NCBI GenBank assembly: GCA_963697975.1
Contig: OY969111.1
Coordinates: forward strand, 620,001-684,000
Length of the DNA stretch: 64,000 nucleotides
Source of the DNA: QHXM01 sp963697975
GTDB lineage: Bacteria > Acidobacteriota > Blastocatellia > Pyrinomonadales > Pyrinomonadaceae
Direction of reading: 5' to 3'
The position numbers and the translations under genes are program-made. This document shows positions 16,621 through 24,580 of this stretch, piece after piece. Numbering within the stretch: position 1 is the stretch's first letter; each line of letters opens with the position of its first letter. Below the pieces are notes generated by a model that was not told where the DNA came from, searched no databases, and was given only the letters and a program-made list of their open reading frames with translations.

Positions 16621-16926
16621 TTTTTCTGCCTGCTCTTCGATCTCCGTGATGTCGCCTTCGGTGAAGAGGTAGGTGCGCATGTGCTTGTCGAAGACGGGAT
16701 TGATGCGGCGCAGGTATTCAAGCCCCATCATCGCGTGCTCGATCTCTTCATCGCGGTTGTGTTCGAGGATGCGGCGCAGTTGCTCATCACCTGTCGCCTG
16801 AGCGCGCTGGTTGTACCAGTCAACGGCCTCCAACTCTTCCTGCACGGATTTAACGGCGCGTGAAAAGTTGAGCGCCAATTCGCTCATCTTGTCGTAGTTC
16901 TCATGCCACTCGGCGCTGGTTGCCAT
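16618..16926 (-). CDS. Encapsulated-ferritin-like protein (EncFtn family)
   Basis: The 102-residue, mostly helical protein has the EncFtn pattern: SVQEELEAVDWYNQR (Glu30/31/33 and Trp37), HNRDEEIEH (Glu61 and His64), then HMRTYLFTEGDITEIE. In characterised members two such subunits form a di-iron ferroxidase site that loads iron into an encapsulin shell. Here the chain stops after EQAEK, without the usual flexible tail and cargo-loading peptide, and no encapsulin shell gene lies nearby. The start at 16926 is chosen because GGGGAGA lies 6 nt upstream. It may act as a free ferroxidase, or its shell may be encoded elsewhere. Confidence 0.85.
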   Translation of the reverse strand: MATSAEWHENYDKMSELALNFSRAVKSVQEELEAVDWYNQRAQATGDEQLRRILEHNRDEEIEHAMMGLEYLRRINPVFDKHMRTYLFTEGDITEIEEQAEK

Positions 16927-16974
16927 TATTTCATCTCCCCTGAAAAAACTAGTCGGACGCTGCAATCCTAACAG

Positions 16975-17086
16975 AAAAGTGGTCAGTGGTCAGTGGTCGG
17001 TGGTCAGTTAAAAGCAAAACCACGAACGCTACGTATTGCTTGTTCTTTACTGACCACCGGCCACTGACCACTGACCACTATTTTTC
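16975..17086. repeat. Heptad inverted-repeat element (word AGTGGTC), divergent gap
   Basis: AGAAA plus four AGTGGTC/GGTGGTC words (16979-17009) face TGACCAC-type words (17049-17080) followed by TTTTTCT. It lies between the divergent EncFtn and TonB-type genes. Translating it gives spurious peptides with WSV and TTDH motifs. Confidence 0.9.
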
Positions 17087-17174
17087 TGGAACAAGCGGCC
17101 TCACGCCGGAGTCTAAAGGTAGTGAGCAGAGGCTCCCTGAGACCCGCGTGGCACCGGCATGGGAGGAACGAAAG

Positions 17175-17996
17175 ATGTTTGGAAATCTGGTCGAATCAAG
17201 CTCTCACAAAGGTGACTATGCGCGCAGGGGAAGTTTTTTCCTCGGCACGCTCACAGTTTATGCTTTGATCTTTATGGCAATCGGCGTTGGCAGCATCTAC
17301 GCCTACAACACGCACATCGACAATCAGAATCTGGAATTGGTCTCGCTGATTACACCGGTCGAATCGCCACAGTTGCAGGCGGCTCCCAGAAGCGCGGCGG
17401 CGAGGCCATCGTCAAGCAACCGCGAGAGAACGCCGATGTCGGTGAGAACCGAGATCATCGCCCCCACGACCGACCCAACCAAAGTGCCGAAGGGAACGTC
17501 TGTAACTCCCGAAGCAGTGCCGCCGATTACACCGGGGCTTCCCGTCAGGCGCGGTAATATCAACGCAGATTTTGGCAGCGGCGGCACAGGCAGGCCGGGC
17601 GTCGGTAATATATTCGAAGATGGCAACGGCAGCGGAGGCGAGAATACCAGAAACGGCGGCGAGCTTGTAGCCGATACACCTCCACCAGTGATGAACAAGA
17701 CGGTGACGAAGCCTGTCACGAAGAGCATGGGTGTCGTCAACGGGATGGCGACTTACCTGCCGAAGCCTGTCTATTCGGCTATCGCAAAGGCCGCGCGGGC
17801 TTCAGGCACGGTGACCGTGCAGGTCTTGATTGATGAACACGGCAAGGTGGTTTCAGCCCGTGCCGTAGGCGGGAACGCTCTCTTGCTGAGGGAATCCGTT
17901 CAGGCTGCTTATCAAGCACGCTTCACCCCAACGATGCTTTCACAGCAGCCAGTCAAAGTCTCCGGCGTCATCACCTACAACTTCGTGATGCAATAA
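17175..17996 (+). CDS. TonB-like energy transducer, periplasmic C-terminal domain
   Basis: The 273-residue protein has a short cytoplasmic N-terminus, one membrane segment (about 22-45), a Pro/Thr/Gly-rich spacer (50-190) and a TonB C-terminal domain from about 195, containing KPVYSAIAKAARASGTVTVQVLIDEHGKVVSARAVGGN and FTPT. Such proteins couple the proton-motive force to outer-membrane receptors, although many Acidobacteriota homologues have no defined receptor. The ATG at 17175 is chosen because GGGAGG lies 7 nt upstream. The upstream in-frame stretch is translation of a repeat. Confidence 0.85.
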   Translation: MFGNLVESSSHKGDYARRGSFFLGTLTVYALIFMAIGVGSIYAYNTHIDNQNLELVSLITPVESPQLQAAPRSAAARPSSSNRERTPMSVRTEIIAPTTDPTKVPKGTSVTPEAVPPITPGLPVRRGNINADFGSGGTGRPGVGNIFEDGNGSGGENTRNGGELVADTPPPVMNKTVTKPVTKSMGVVNGMATYLPKPVYSAIAKAARASGTVTVQVLIDEHGKVVSARAVGGNALLLRESVQAAYQARFTPTMLSQQPVKVSGVITYNFVMQ

Positions 17997-18106
17997 AGCA
18001 GGAGACAGAATTCAGGAGTCAGGAGTCAGAAGAAAAGAAAATCAGAAGAAGACGGTTTCCGCCTCTTCATTCTGACTTCTGGATTCTGACTCCTGACTCC
18101 TGCTTT
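17997..18106. repeat. Heptad inverted-repeat element (word AGGAGTC), convergent gap
   Basis: CAGGAGTC-AGGAGTC words (18013-18030) are matched by GACTCCT-GACTCCT (18088-18103), with a loop of purine then pyrimidine runs. It lies between the convergent TonB-type and alr genes and could terminate both transcripts. Confidence 0.88.
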
Positions 18107-18113
18107 TCATCGT

Positions 18114-19262
18114 CTATGGTCTGTATTCCCTCGGTACTCGCGCGCTGATGCCGCAGGTGATTTCGTAGGAGAGCGTGCCTGCGGTCTTCGCTATGTCTTC
18201 CGCCGTGACTGAGAGACCGTCATCTTCTCCCAGCAGCGTTACACGATCATTTAACGCTACGCCGGGCACGTCCGTTACATCAATCAACGTCAAATCCATA
18301 GAGATGCGACCCACGACCGGAGCGTAGCAGCCTCGGACAATCGCTCGCCCGCGATTCGACAAAGCTCTCACGTAGCCGTCGTTGTATCCGATGGGCAGCG
18401 TCGCCACAAGCGTCTCTCTTGAAGCCTCAAACGTGCATCCGTAGCCGAGCGTCTCGCCCTTTTGCACACGCTTCAAAAGCGTGATGCGCGAGCGCAGGGA
18501 CATGACAGGCAGAAGACGCGGCAGTTCATTTGCGGGCGGCAGAATGTCGCGCCACAAACCATAGAGCACGCCGCCGGGTCGCACCATGTTGCCCCATGAC
18601 GAAGGATGCGCGAACGTCCCCGCCGAATTCGCCATGTCCTCATAACTCGGCCTGTGCCCGCGCTCGCGCAAAACCTCTACCGCTCGCCGGAAACGAGAGA
18701 CCTGTTCATCGGTGAAGCAATCGAGGTCTGGAGTATCTGCCGCCGCGAAATGCGTCATCACACCGTCCACACGAATGTGATTAAAGGTTCTGAGCGCGTC
18801 GGCAAAATCATTAATCTCGTCGTAACGCACGCCGAGACGCCCCATGCCCGAATCAATTTTGAGATGCACGTCCGCGATCACCTGCGCCTCATGAGCCGCA
18901 CGGTCAAGCGCCTCAATCATGTCCAGGCGGTAAACGACAGGCACAATCGAGTCTTTAAGACATAGCTGCTCCTGACCCTTCCAAAAGCCGCCGAGAGACA
19001 GGATTGGCTGCACTACACCTGCGCGTCTTAACTCGATTCCCTCTTCCGGCATCGCCACAGCAAACCAGTCCGCGCCCTCTGCGCTGAGCCGCTGCGCGCA
19101 ATGAACCGACCCATGCCCGTAAGCATTGGCTTTGACGACCGCCATCACCTTAATATTAGAGCCAACGCGCTCGCGCACCCGGCGAAAGTTTGAGGCCAGA
19201 GCCTCAAGGTCTATTTCCGCCCACGTCGGACGCTGGCCGCTCGCTCCTGCATCACCAGTCAT
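18114..19262 (-). CDS. alr: Alanine racemase
   Basis: This PLP enzyme converts L- to D-alanine for peptidoglycan. The N-terminal barrel begins WAEIDLEAL and carries the PLP lysine in VKANAYGHG. HLKIDSGMGRLGV, GVLYGLWRDILPP and VGRISMDLTLIDVT (catalytic region of the second domain) are also visible. The ATG at 19262 gives 382 residues, close to the family length. A GTG at 19328 with a purine-rich leader would add 22 residues. It follows dnaB in the same direction and ends next to a repeat element. Confidence 0.94.
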   Translation of the reverse strand: MTGDAGASGQRPTWAEIDLEALASNFRRVRERVGSNIKVMAVVKANAYGHGSVHCAQRLSAEGADWFAVAMPEEGIELRRAGVVQPILSLGGFWKGQEQLCLKDSIVPVVYRLDMIEALDRAAHEAQVIADVHLKIDSGMGRLGVRYDEINDFADALRTFNHIRVDGVMTHFAAADTPDLDCFTDEQVSRFRRAVEVLRERGHRPSYEDMANSAGTFAHPSSWGNMVRPGGVLYGLWRDILPPANELPRLLPVMSLRSRITLLKRVQKGETLGYGCTFEASRETLVATLPIGYNDGYVRALSNRGRAIVRGCYAPVVGRISMDLTLIDVTDVPGVALNDRVTLLGEDDGLSVTAEDIAKTAGTLSYEITCGISARVPREYRP

Positions 19263-19464
19263 CAAGCTATCTTCTCGGTTGTCTTTGAACTCAACATCAG
19301 CCTTGCTGCTCCAGCGACTTCTAATCACACTCTTCCCCGCTCGAAGCAGTCTAACTGCTACGAGCGCAAACTCAGAATAAATTGTTTAGAGTTACCGGCG
19401 CAAAGATGGAAGGAGCGGAAAACGAGGCGTCCGCTTTTGTCAGACTGGCCGGTGAGTGTCCGCA

Positions 19465-22092
19465 TTACTCGCGCCACATATTTTCAAAGCGCGTGAATTC
19501 TTTGAGGAACGCCAGCTTCGCCACACCCGTCGGCCCATTGCGCTGCTTGGCGACGATGATCTCCGCAATGCCCGCGTTCTCCTCCGTGCGGTTGTACTGC
19601 TCCTCGCGGTAGATGAAAGCGACCACGTCGGCGTCCTGCTCTATCGCGCCAGAGTTATGAGAAATAATCGCATCCGCAAGCCAGGATTCTGGGCCAGGAA
19701 CTGTTAAGTCATAGACCTCTTCCTCCCCAGCAGGTTCGACGCTAATCACACGATCCCAGAAGATGTCATCGGCGGCGCGGACTGCAAGTTCGTCGTTGCC
19801 TAGTATTGAACTATACTCCGCAACCAGCGCGCGTGAAGGGGCAAAGTTGAAGTGTGACAAACCGCCATAAGTCGTGCCCCGAATAGCTGCCATTTGACGC
19901 AGGGAGATACCTTGGGTGTGCATTAAGACTTTAATGTCTTCGAAGCACTCTTGAGGAAGCGTGTCAACGTTTGTATTTGATTGACGCTCAACCAATATTG
20001 CAGCGAGATGCTGGGCCTGGGAAACCTTTGGGCCGAAAGCTCCGACAAAATCAAGGAAGCGCCTTTGATTCTCTGAGCCGGAGACATCTACGCAGTATCC
20101 TGGGCGGTGTCTACCTTGCGGTACTTTGTACATACGAGCAATGATTCCAAGACGAAGAAGAAGCGATACTACGTCCTGGGCCAACCCAAGGCTATTAGTA
20201 CTGTAGTACACCCGGCATCTAGTTCGCGCTCCTGATGATGAAGTGAAGATGCATCCGTCGGTCGCCCAGAGGTGACGCAGAAGCAAAGCGATCTGGCGAT
20301 TACTCAGCCTGAATGCGGCTTCTGGAATTCGCTTCTCGTGGGAGCGCTGTCCAAAAATTCCTAACTCTCTGAGCCAGAGGTTGACTCCAGCCGGTTTCCA
20401 GCGGTTTCCGTTTCCGCTAATAAGAAGCTGGTGCCAGTCCCTTCGGCCTGTGTAGCGTTTCACTTCCGCACCGAATTCGACGCGAGCGGCCTCCGCCACC
20501 GCGCGGCTATTTTCCTCCGAACTCGTCGTGTAGCGCATCGGCTGCTGTTTGAGATAGCTGCCATCGCCGATCAACTGACCGAGCAGCGCCACTCTTGCAT
20601 CCGACCACGAGAGCGTTTCCTGTGGCTCCGGCAATTGCCTCGCCACCGCGAGCCGGTCGCCCGGTAACAGTTCGTCAACACGACTCCAGCCATCCCAACT
20701 GCGCAGGCGATGCTTTGCGGTCGCGCGGATTCGCCGCCCGCTCGCCAGTTGTACGTCAAAGATTGGGCGAATTCCTACCCTCCAGACCTTGTCGCTCTTA
20801 GCCCGTATAATCCGACCTTCAGCCGATAGAGATAAGACTTCCGGCTCTGTCCCGACTAATTGTGCGATAGGCACGCGAGAGCCATCGGCGAGGAGGACGA
20901 GCGTATCCCCCGTCACACACTCACGTAAATCCGCAAGCTGCGGGCGGTGGTCAGTGCGGTTCTCAGGCGCGCGGGACAACTGCGAGAGCGCGATTAAGGG
21001 AACGTGGAGTTCCTTCGCCAGAGCTTTCAACTCGCGCGAGATTTGTGAGACCTCCTGCTGGCGCGACTCGCTGCGGCGCGAAGAGCCGGACATCAGTTGC
21101 AGGTAGTCGACGATGATGAGATCGAGTTTCTTCTGCTCCGCCGCCAGTCGTCTGGCCTTCGCACGCATTTCCAGCACCGTAATGCCCGGCGTATCGTCAA
21201 TGAATATTTTAGTCTCGGCCAGCGCACCCAAAGCGCCCGCGAGCCGCGACCATTCCTCGCGTGAGAGAAAGCCGCTGCGAAAACGATGCGCGTCAACTCT
21301 TCCCTCGGAAGAGAGCATACGCATCACCAGAGATTCCTTCGACATTTCAAGCGAGAAGATGCCGACCACCGCCTGGGCCTGAATCGCCGCGTTCTGTGCC
21401 AGCGTTAAGCAGAGTGCCGTCTTTCCCATCGACGGGCGGGCCGCGACCACGATCAAATCGGAAGCCTGTAAGCCGGAGAGCATTGAATCGAGATCGTTGA
21501 AGCCGGTTGTCAACCCCGTCAACATCGCAGAGCGTCCGGCCATCTCCTGCACGTGCTCAAGCATGGCGTCCGCGATTGGCTTGACGTGCGCGAAGCCCTG
21601 CCGCGTTCGTTCATCGGCAAGCGCGAAGATGGCTTGCTCGGCATGATCCAGAATGATCTCTGCGTCGTCTTCCTCTTCCAGCGCCTCACTCGTCACCTTG
21701 TTGCAGACCTTGACGAGTTGTCGCAGCGTTGATTTATCGCGGACGAGCTTGGCATAGTGCGCGATATTGGCGAAGCGCGGCAGGCCGTAATGCAGGTTAG
21801 AGATGAAGGAGAGTCCGCCGACCGATTCGACTGAGCCGTCGCGCTTGAGTTCTTCGGCAATCAGAATCGGATTGATTTCAGAGCCGTGCTCGGAAAGCGC
21901 GATCATCGCCAGGAAGATGCGGCGGTGCGAGGGGACGTAAAAGTCTTCCGGCCTGAGCAGTTCAATCGCCTGATTGATGATGGCGTTGTCGAGGATGATC
22001 GCGCCAAGGATTGCGCGCTCGGCATCACTGCTGTTCGGCAATGGCCGTTCCAGCATTTGATCGCGTGTCGTGTCAGCGACGAAGTTTGCCAT
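19465..22092 (-). CDS. dnaB: Replicative DNA helicase DnaB, interrupted by an intein
   Basis: The 875-residue precursor encodes the hexameric helicase that unwinds DNA at the fork. The N-terminal primase-interacting domain starts with LPNSSDAERAILGAIILD. The RecA-like domain has Walker A ARPSMGKTA and Walker B LDLIIVDYLQLMSG. After DLRE (residue 391) an intein of 422 residues is inserted, and the host protein resumes with SGAIEQDADVV at 814. Removing it leaves 453 residues, the normal DnaB length. The gene lies between a terminator after rplI and alr. Confidence 0.97.
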   Translation of the reverse strand: MANFVADTTRDQMLERPLPNSSDAERAILGAIILDNAIINQAIELLRPEDFYVPSHRRIFLAMIALSEHGSEINPILIAEELKRDGSVESVGGLSFISNLHYGLPRFANIAHYAKLVRDKSTLRQLVKVCNKVTSEALEEEDDAEIILDHAEQAIFALADERTRQGFAHVKPIADAMLEHVQEMAGRSAMLTGLTTGFNDLDSMLSGLQASDLIVVAARPSMGKTALCLTLAQNAAIQAQAVVGIFSLEMSKESLVMRMLSSEGRVDAHRFRSGFLSREEWSRLAGALGALAETKIFIDDTPGITVLEMRAKARRLAAEQKKLDLIIVDYLQLMSGSSRRSESRQQEVSQISRELKALAKELHVPLIALSQLSRAPENRTDHRPQLADLRECVTGDTLVLLADGSRVPIAQLVGTEPEVLSLSAEGRIIRAKSDKVWRVGIRPIFDVQLASGRRIRATAKHRLRSWDGWSRVDELLPGDRLAVARQLPEPQETLSWSDARVALLGQLIGDGSYLKQQPMRYTTSSEENSRAVAEAARVEFGAEVKRYTGRRDWHQLLISGNGNRWKPAGVNLWLRELGIFGQRSHEKRIPEAAFRLSNRQIALLLRHLWATDGCIFTSSSGARTRCRVYYSTNSLGLAQDVVSLLLRLGIIARMYKVPQGRHRPGYCVDVSGSENQRRFLDFVGAFGPKVSQAQHLAAILVERQSNTNVDTLPQECFEDIKVLMHTQGISLRQMAAIRGTTYGGLSHFNFAPSRALVAEYSSILGNDELAVRAADDIFWDRVISVEPAGEEEVYDLTVPGPESWLADAIISHNSGAIEQDADVVAFIYREEQYNRTEENAGIAEIIVAKQRNGPTGVAKLAFLKEFTRFENMWRE
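19654..20919 (-). mobile_element. DnaB intein with LAGLIDADG homing endonuclease domain
   Basis: Residues 392-813 of the DnaB precursor form a full intein of 422 residues. It starts with Cys (block A, CVTGDTLVLL), has block B GRRIRATAKHRL with the TxxH residues (intein positions 67-70), LAGLIDADG-type helices LLGQLIGDG (112-120) and LLRHLWATDG (213-222), block F VYDLTVPGPESWLADAI, and ends in HN before Ser+1. All splice residues are present, so it should be splicing-competent. The two acidic endonuclease motifs look intact, so homing activity is possible. Confidence 0.95.
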
Positions 22093-22154
22093 CTGAGGAA
22101 TTATGTATGAAAACTAAATTTTGAAGACGACAGGTTGCGGATAAAGACAAAAAG

Positions 22155-22222
22155 GCTGCAAGCGCGCGTTCCCTGCCTTTTGAGCGCCGCTACGATTAAG
22201 AGCGGAGGCGCGCGCTTGCAGC
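22155..22222 (-). terminator. Intrinsic terminator after rplI
   Basis: A 14-bp perfect stem (GCTGCAAGCGCGCG at 22155-22168 with its complement at 22209-22222) encloses a loop with a further short hairpin. On the minus strand the stem is followed by CTTTTTGTC. It separates rplI from dnaB. Confidence 0.7.
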
Positions 22223-22287
22223 GCACTATACTACACGATGCGGGGCGCGACAACGGTTACCCGGACTGCCGCGCTCCCACGCCCGTT

Positions 22288-22878
22288 TTAGCTGTTATCG
22301 GCAGCGGTTTCCGGCTCTTCCGCAGGCGCTTCCGCTCCTGCGTCAGTCGTCGCTTCCTCGCTCGCCTGCGGTGCTGCCTCGGCGGTTTCGCTCTCGGCTT
22401 TCGCTCCACCTTCAGCTTTCGCCGCGCCTTCGGCTGTCACTTCAACCGGAACTTCGACCGTCACCTCACGGTGCAGGCGCACGGGAACTGTGAAATCGCC
22501 CGTCTCTTTGATCGCTTCGCGCAAGGTGATGCGGCGACGATCAACTTCGTAGCCGCGCTCCTTGAGAGCCTCCGCGATGTCCATTGAGGTCACGGAGCCA
22601 TAGAGGATGCCGTGCTCGCCGACCTTGCGCGTAAAACTCAAGCGCAGGGACTTCATCTTCGCGGCTTGCTCCTCGGCAGTGCCCTTCTCTTTGGCCTCTT
22701 TCTTGAGAAGCGCGGCGCGCTCCTGTTCGATCTGCTTGACGTTGCTGGCAGTGGCCTGGACTGCGAGTTTGCGCGGCAGCAAATAGTTGCGCGCGTAGCC
22801 CGCTTTGACTTTGACAATCTCGCCGCGCGCTCCCAAATCATCTATATCTTCGCGCAGGAGGACATTGGTATGTGCCAT
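22288..22878 (-). CDS. rplI: 50S ribosomal protein bL9 with long acidic tail
   Basis: bL9 binds 23S rRNA near the L1 stalk. The N-terminal domain VLLREDIDDLGARGEIVKVKAGYARNYLLPRKLA is textbook, followed by the long connecting helix and the C-terminal domain up to about residue 148 (TGDFTVPVRLHREVTVEVPVEV). Residues 150-196 form an Ala/Glu-rich low-complexity extension not present in the shorter, about 150-residue homologues. It is the last gene of the rpsF-rpsR-rplI ribosomal unit. Confidence 0.96.
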   Translation of the reverse strand: MAHTNVLLREDIDDLGARGEIVKVKAGYARNYLLPRKLAVQATASNVKQIEQERAALLKKEAKEKGTAEEQAAKMKSLRLSFTRKVGEHGILYGSVTSMDIAEALKERGYEVDRRRITLREAIKETGDFTVPVRLHREVTVEVPVEVTAEGAAKAEGGAKAESETAEAAPQASEEATTDAGAEAPAEEPETAADNS

Positions 22879-22900
22879 CTCTTTAACTTTCCTCCTTCAT

Positions 22901-23230
22901 TTAGTCTGTGGCGTATGGAAGCAACGCGATGTTGCGCGCACGCTTGATAGCTTCCGACAACATGCGCTGGTGTGTGGCACATGCCCCTGAAATGCGGCGC
23001 GGCAGAATCTTGCCGCGCTCCGGGATGTAGCCCTGCAAGAGCTTCACGTCCTTGAAATCAATCAAGTCAACCTTCTCAATGCAGAAACGACAGATTTTGC
23101 GACGATGCATCCTGCGCCCGCCAGCGCCGCCACGTCCGCCACCGCCGCGTCCGCCGCGATCTCCCCTGTCACCTCTATCGTCGTCGCGGTCATATCCGCC
23201 GCGATCACGGTCATCATAATTACTCGACAT
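22901..23230 (-). CDS. rpsR: 30S ribosomal protein bS18 with RGG-rich N-terminal extension
   Basis: bS18 pairs with bS6 on the small-subunit platform. The conserved core is RRKICRFC, then DFKDVKLLQGYIPERGKILPRRISG and KRARNIALLPY. The Cys residues in CRFC and CAT hint at the zinc-binding form. The first 40 residues are an unusual Asp/Arg/Gly-rich stretch (DRGDRGDRGGRGGGGRGG), resembling RGG RNA-binding tails. The start ATG has AAAGGA upstream. A heptad repeat separates it from rpsF. Confidence 0.96.
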   Translation of the reverse strand: MSSNYDDRDRGGYDRDDDRGDRGDRGGRGGGGRGGAGGRRMHRRKICRFCIEKVDLIDFKDVKLLQGYIPERGKILPRRISGACATHQRMLSEAIKRARNIALLPYATD

Positions 23231-23250
23231 AATCTTCTATCCTTTGATAA

Positions 23251-23340
23251 AGAGTCTGGAGTCTGGAGTCTGAAGTCTGGAGTCAAAGAAAAAGCGATTG
23301 CCACCTTTCTTTTGACTCCAGACTTCAGACTCCAGACTCT
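23251..23340. repeat. Heptad inverted-repeat element (word GGAGTCT)
   Basis: AGTCTGG-type words repeat four to five times (23253-23284) and their complement lies at 23312-23340. The loop has AAAGAAAAAG then TTTCTTTT. It sits between rpsF and rpsR, inside a ribosomal operon. Confidence 0.92.
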
Positions 23341-23354
23341 CTGGACTTCCTAAT

Positions 23355-23786
23355 TTATGATTCGTAGCCCTCGTCGGACGCAGCGGCTTGAGACGCTTCT
23401 TTGCGTTGAGCCGGAGTGCCGGAGAAGGGACGTTTGCTTGCCTTGCGCGCACGCTTGGCTTTGAACTTTTCGGCACGCTGGCGATCCTCGTCAACACGCA
23501 CGGTGATGTAGCGTATGACCTGATCGTTGACACGCATGCGGCGTTCAAGCTCGGCGATCTCGCGCCCGCTCCCGTCAACTTCAAACAAGACGTAGTGGCC
23601 TTCGGTCTGGCGGCCAATCTGGTAGGCAAGCTGGCGGCGGCCCATGTCCTCCTCTTTGGTGACAGTGCCGCCCTGATCGGTAATGATCTGCTTGAGATTT
23701 TCGTTCAGATGTGAGATGTCCTCATCAGACGCCTTCGCGTCCACGATGAACATCACTTCGTAGGTTCTGTGTGCTGCCAAAATCAT
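23355..23786 (-). CDS. rpsF: 30S ribosomal protein bS6
   Basis: The 143-residue protein has the bS6 fold pattern: TYEVMFIVDAKASDEDI, GRRQLAYQIGRQTEGHYVLFEVDG, and the C-terminal VRVDEDRQRAEKFKAKRARKA basic helix region. It binds bS18 and the central domain of 16S rRNA. The order pth-rpsF-rpsR-rplI is widespread. A Shine-Dalgarno sequence (AGGAGGATG) lies upstream of the ATG at 23786. Confidence 0.95.
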   Translation of the reverse strand: MILAAHRTYEVMFIVDAKASDEDISHLNENLKQIITDQGGTVTKEEDMGRRQLAYQIGRQTEGHYVLFEVDGSGREIAELERRMRVNDQVIRYITVRVDEDRQRAEKFKAKRARKASKRPFSGTPAQRKEASQAAASDEGYES

Positions 23787-23840
23787 CCTCCTCTTGGATG
23801 TCTAGCCTCATCTGTAGTGATGAAGCAAGAAGGGGTAAAA

Positions 23841-23912
23841 GCGGTGATAAGCGATAGGTAATAGGTGATAAGAAAGACTGTGCTTCCTCTTATCACCTAT
23901 CACTTATCACCG
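23841..23912. repeat. Heptad inverted-repeat element (word GTGATAG)
   Basis: Words GGTGATAA-GCGATAG-GTAATAG-GTGATAA (23843-23872) face CTTATCACC-type words (23888-23912). The right arm encodes the last residues (Gly-Asp-Lys) and the TGA stop of pth. Confidence 0.92.
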
Positions 23913-24472
23913 TTGTATTGTGCCATTGCTTTGTCAATGCCGTCTCTGAGGACGGCGCGAAGCGCGTCTGCGCTCCGTTCTAAAATCTTTTCAAGTTCCG
24001 CGCGCTCCGTTTTGGAAAACTCGTCGAGGACGAAATTCTTGGTGTCCCCGATGGCGTGCTCCGGTTGAATACCAATCCGCAGGCGGATGAACTCATCGGT
24101 TTTTGTCGCCGCGATAATTGATTTCAAGCCGTTGTGCCCGCCCGCCGAGCCGCGCCGACGCAAGCGGATCGTCCCAAACGGCAGCGCCAGATCGTCGCTG
24201 ATGACGATCATCTCGCGGGCGGCGCTCTTTGCATCCTCCTGCTTAGCGAGCAGACAGGCCACCGCTTCGCCGCTCAGATTCATGTACGTCTGCGGCTTGA
24301 CGAGTTCAACCCGCGTGCCTTCAATTTCAGCGCGCCCGACCAGAGCGCGGCAATCTTTGCGCTTCACCTGCGCGGCGGCTTCCCGCGCGAGCAAATCAAC
24401 GAGCATGAAGCCCAGGTTATGGCGCGTCCGCTCATATTGCGCGCCCGGATTGCCAAGACCAACGATTAACAT
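23900..24472 (-). CDS. pth: Peptidyl-tRNA hydrolase
   Basis: This enzyme recycles peptidyl-tRNAs by hydrolysing the ester bond. The true start is the ATG at 24472 (MLIVGLGNPG); the longer in-frame sequence upstream is translation of a repeat and the rplY end. The 190 residues have the catalytic His in RTRHNLGFMLVD, PQTYMNLSGEAV, ISDDLALPFGTIRLR and GSAGGHNGLKSI. The C-terminal Gly-Asp-Lys and the stop codon are encoded by repeat words. Confidence 0.96.
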   Translation of the reverse strand: MLIVGLGNPGAQYERTRHNLGFMLVDLLAREAAAQVKRKDCRALVGRAEIEGTRVELVKPQTYMNLSGEAVACLLAKQEDAKSAAREMIVISDDLALPFGTIRLRRRGSAGGHNGLKSIIAATKTDEFIRLRIGIQPEHAIGDTKNFVLDEFSKTERAELEKILERSADALRAVLRDGIDKAMAQYNGDK

Positions 24473-24478
24473 AAGGCA

Positions 24479-24580
24479 AGAGTAAAAAGGCAAAAGGTAA
24501 AAGTCAGGATGAAAAACTTTATCAGAGTTGCAGGCAATAACCTGTTCTCCCTTTTTACTTTTACCTTTTTCCTTCTTACT
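24479..24580. repeat. Heptad inverted-repeat element (word AAAAGGT)
   Basis: AGTAAAA-AGGCAAA-AGGTAAA-AGTC (24481-24505) is matched on the right by TTTTTACTTTTACCTTTTTCC and adjoining bases (24551-24576), giving A/G-rich and T/C-rich arms. It provides the rplY stop region and ends near the pth ATG. Confidence 0.8.

Noticed and set aside
16986..17174. N-terminal extension of the TonB-type protein, and similar extensions of the ABC ATPase, rpe, pth and BamD-like genes
   Set aside because: The extra residues are translations of heptad repeats (peptides with WSV, TTDH or SPITYH). Good downstream starts exist.
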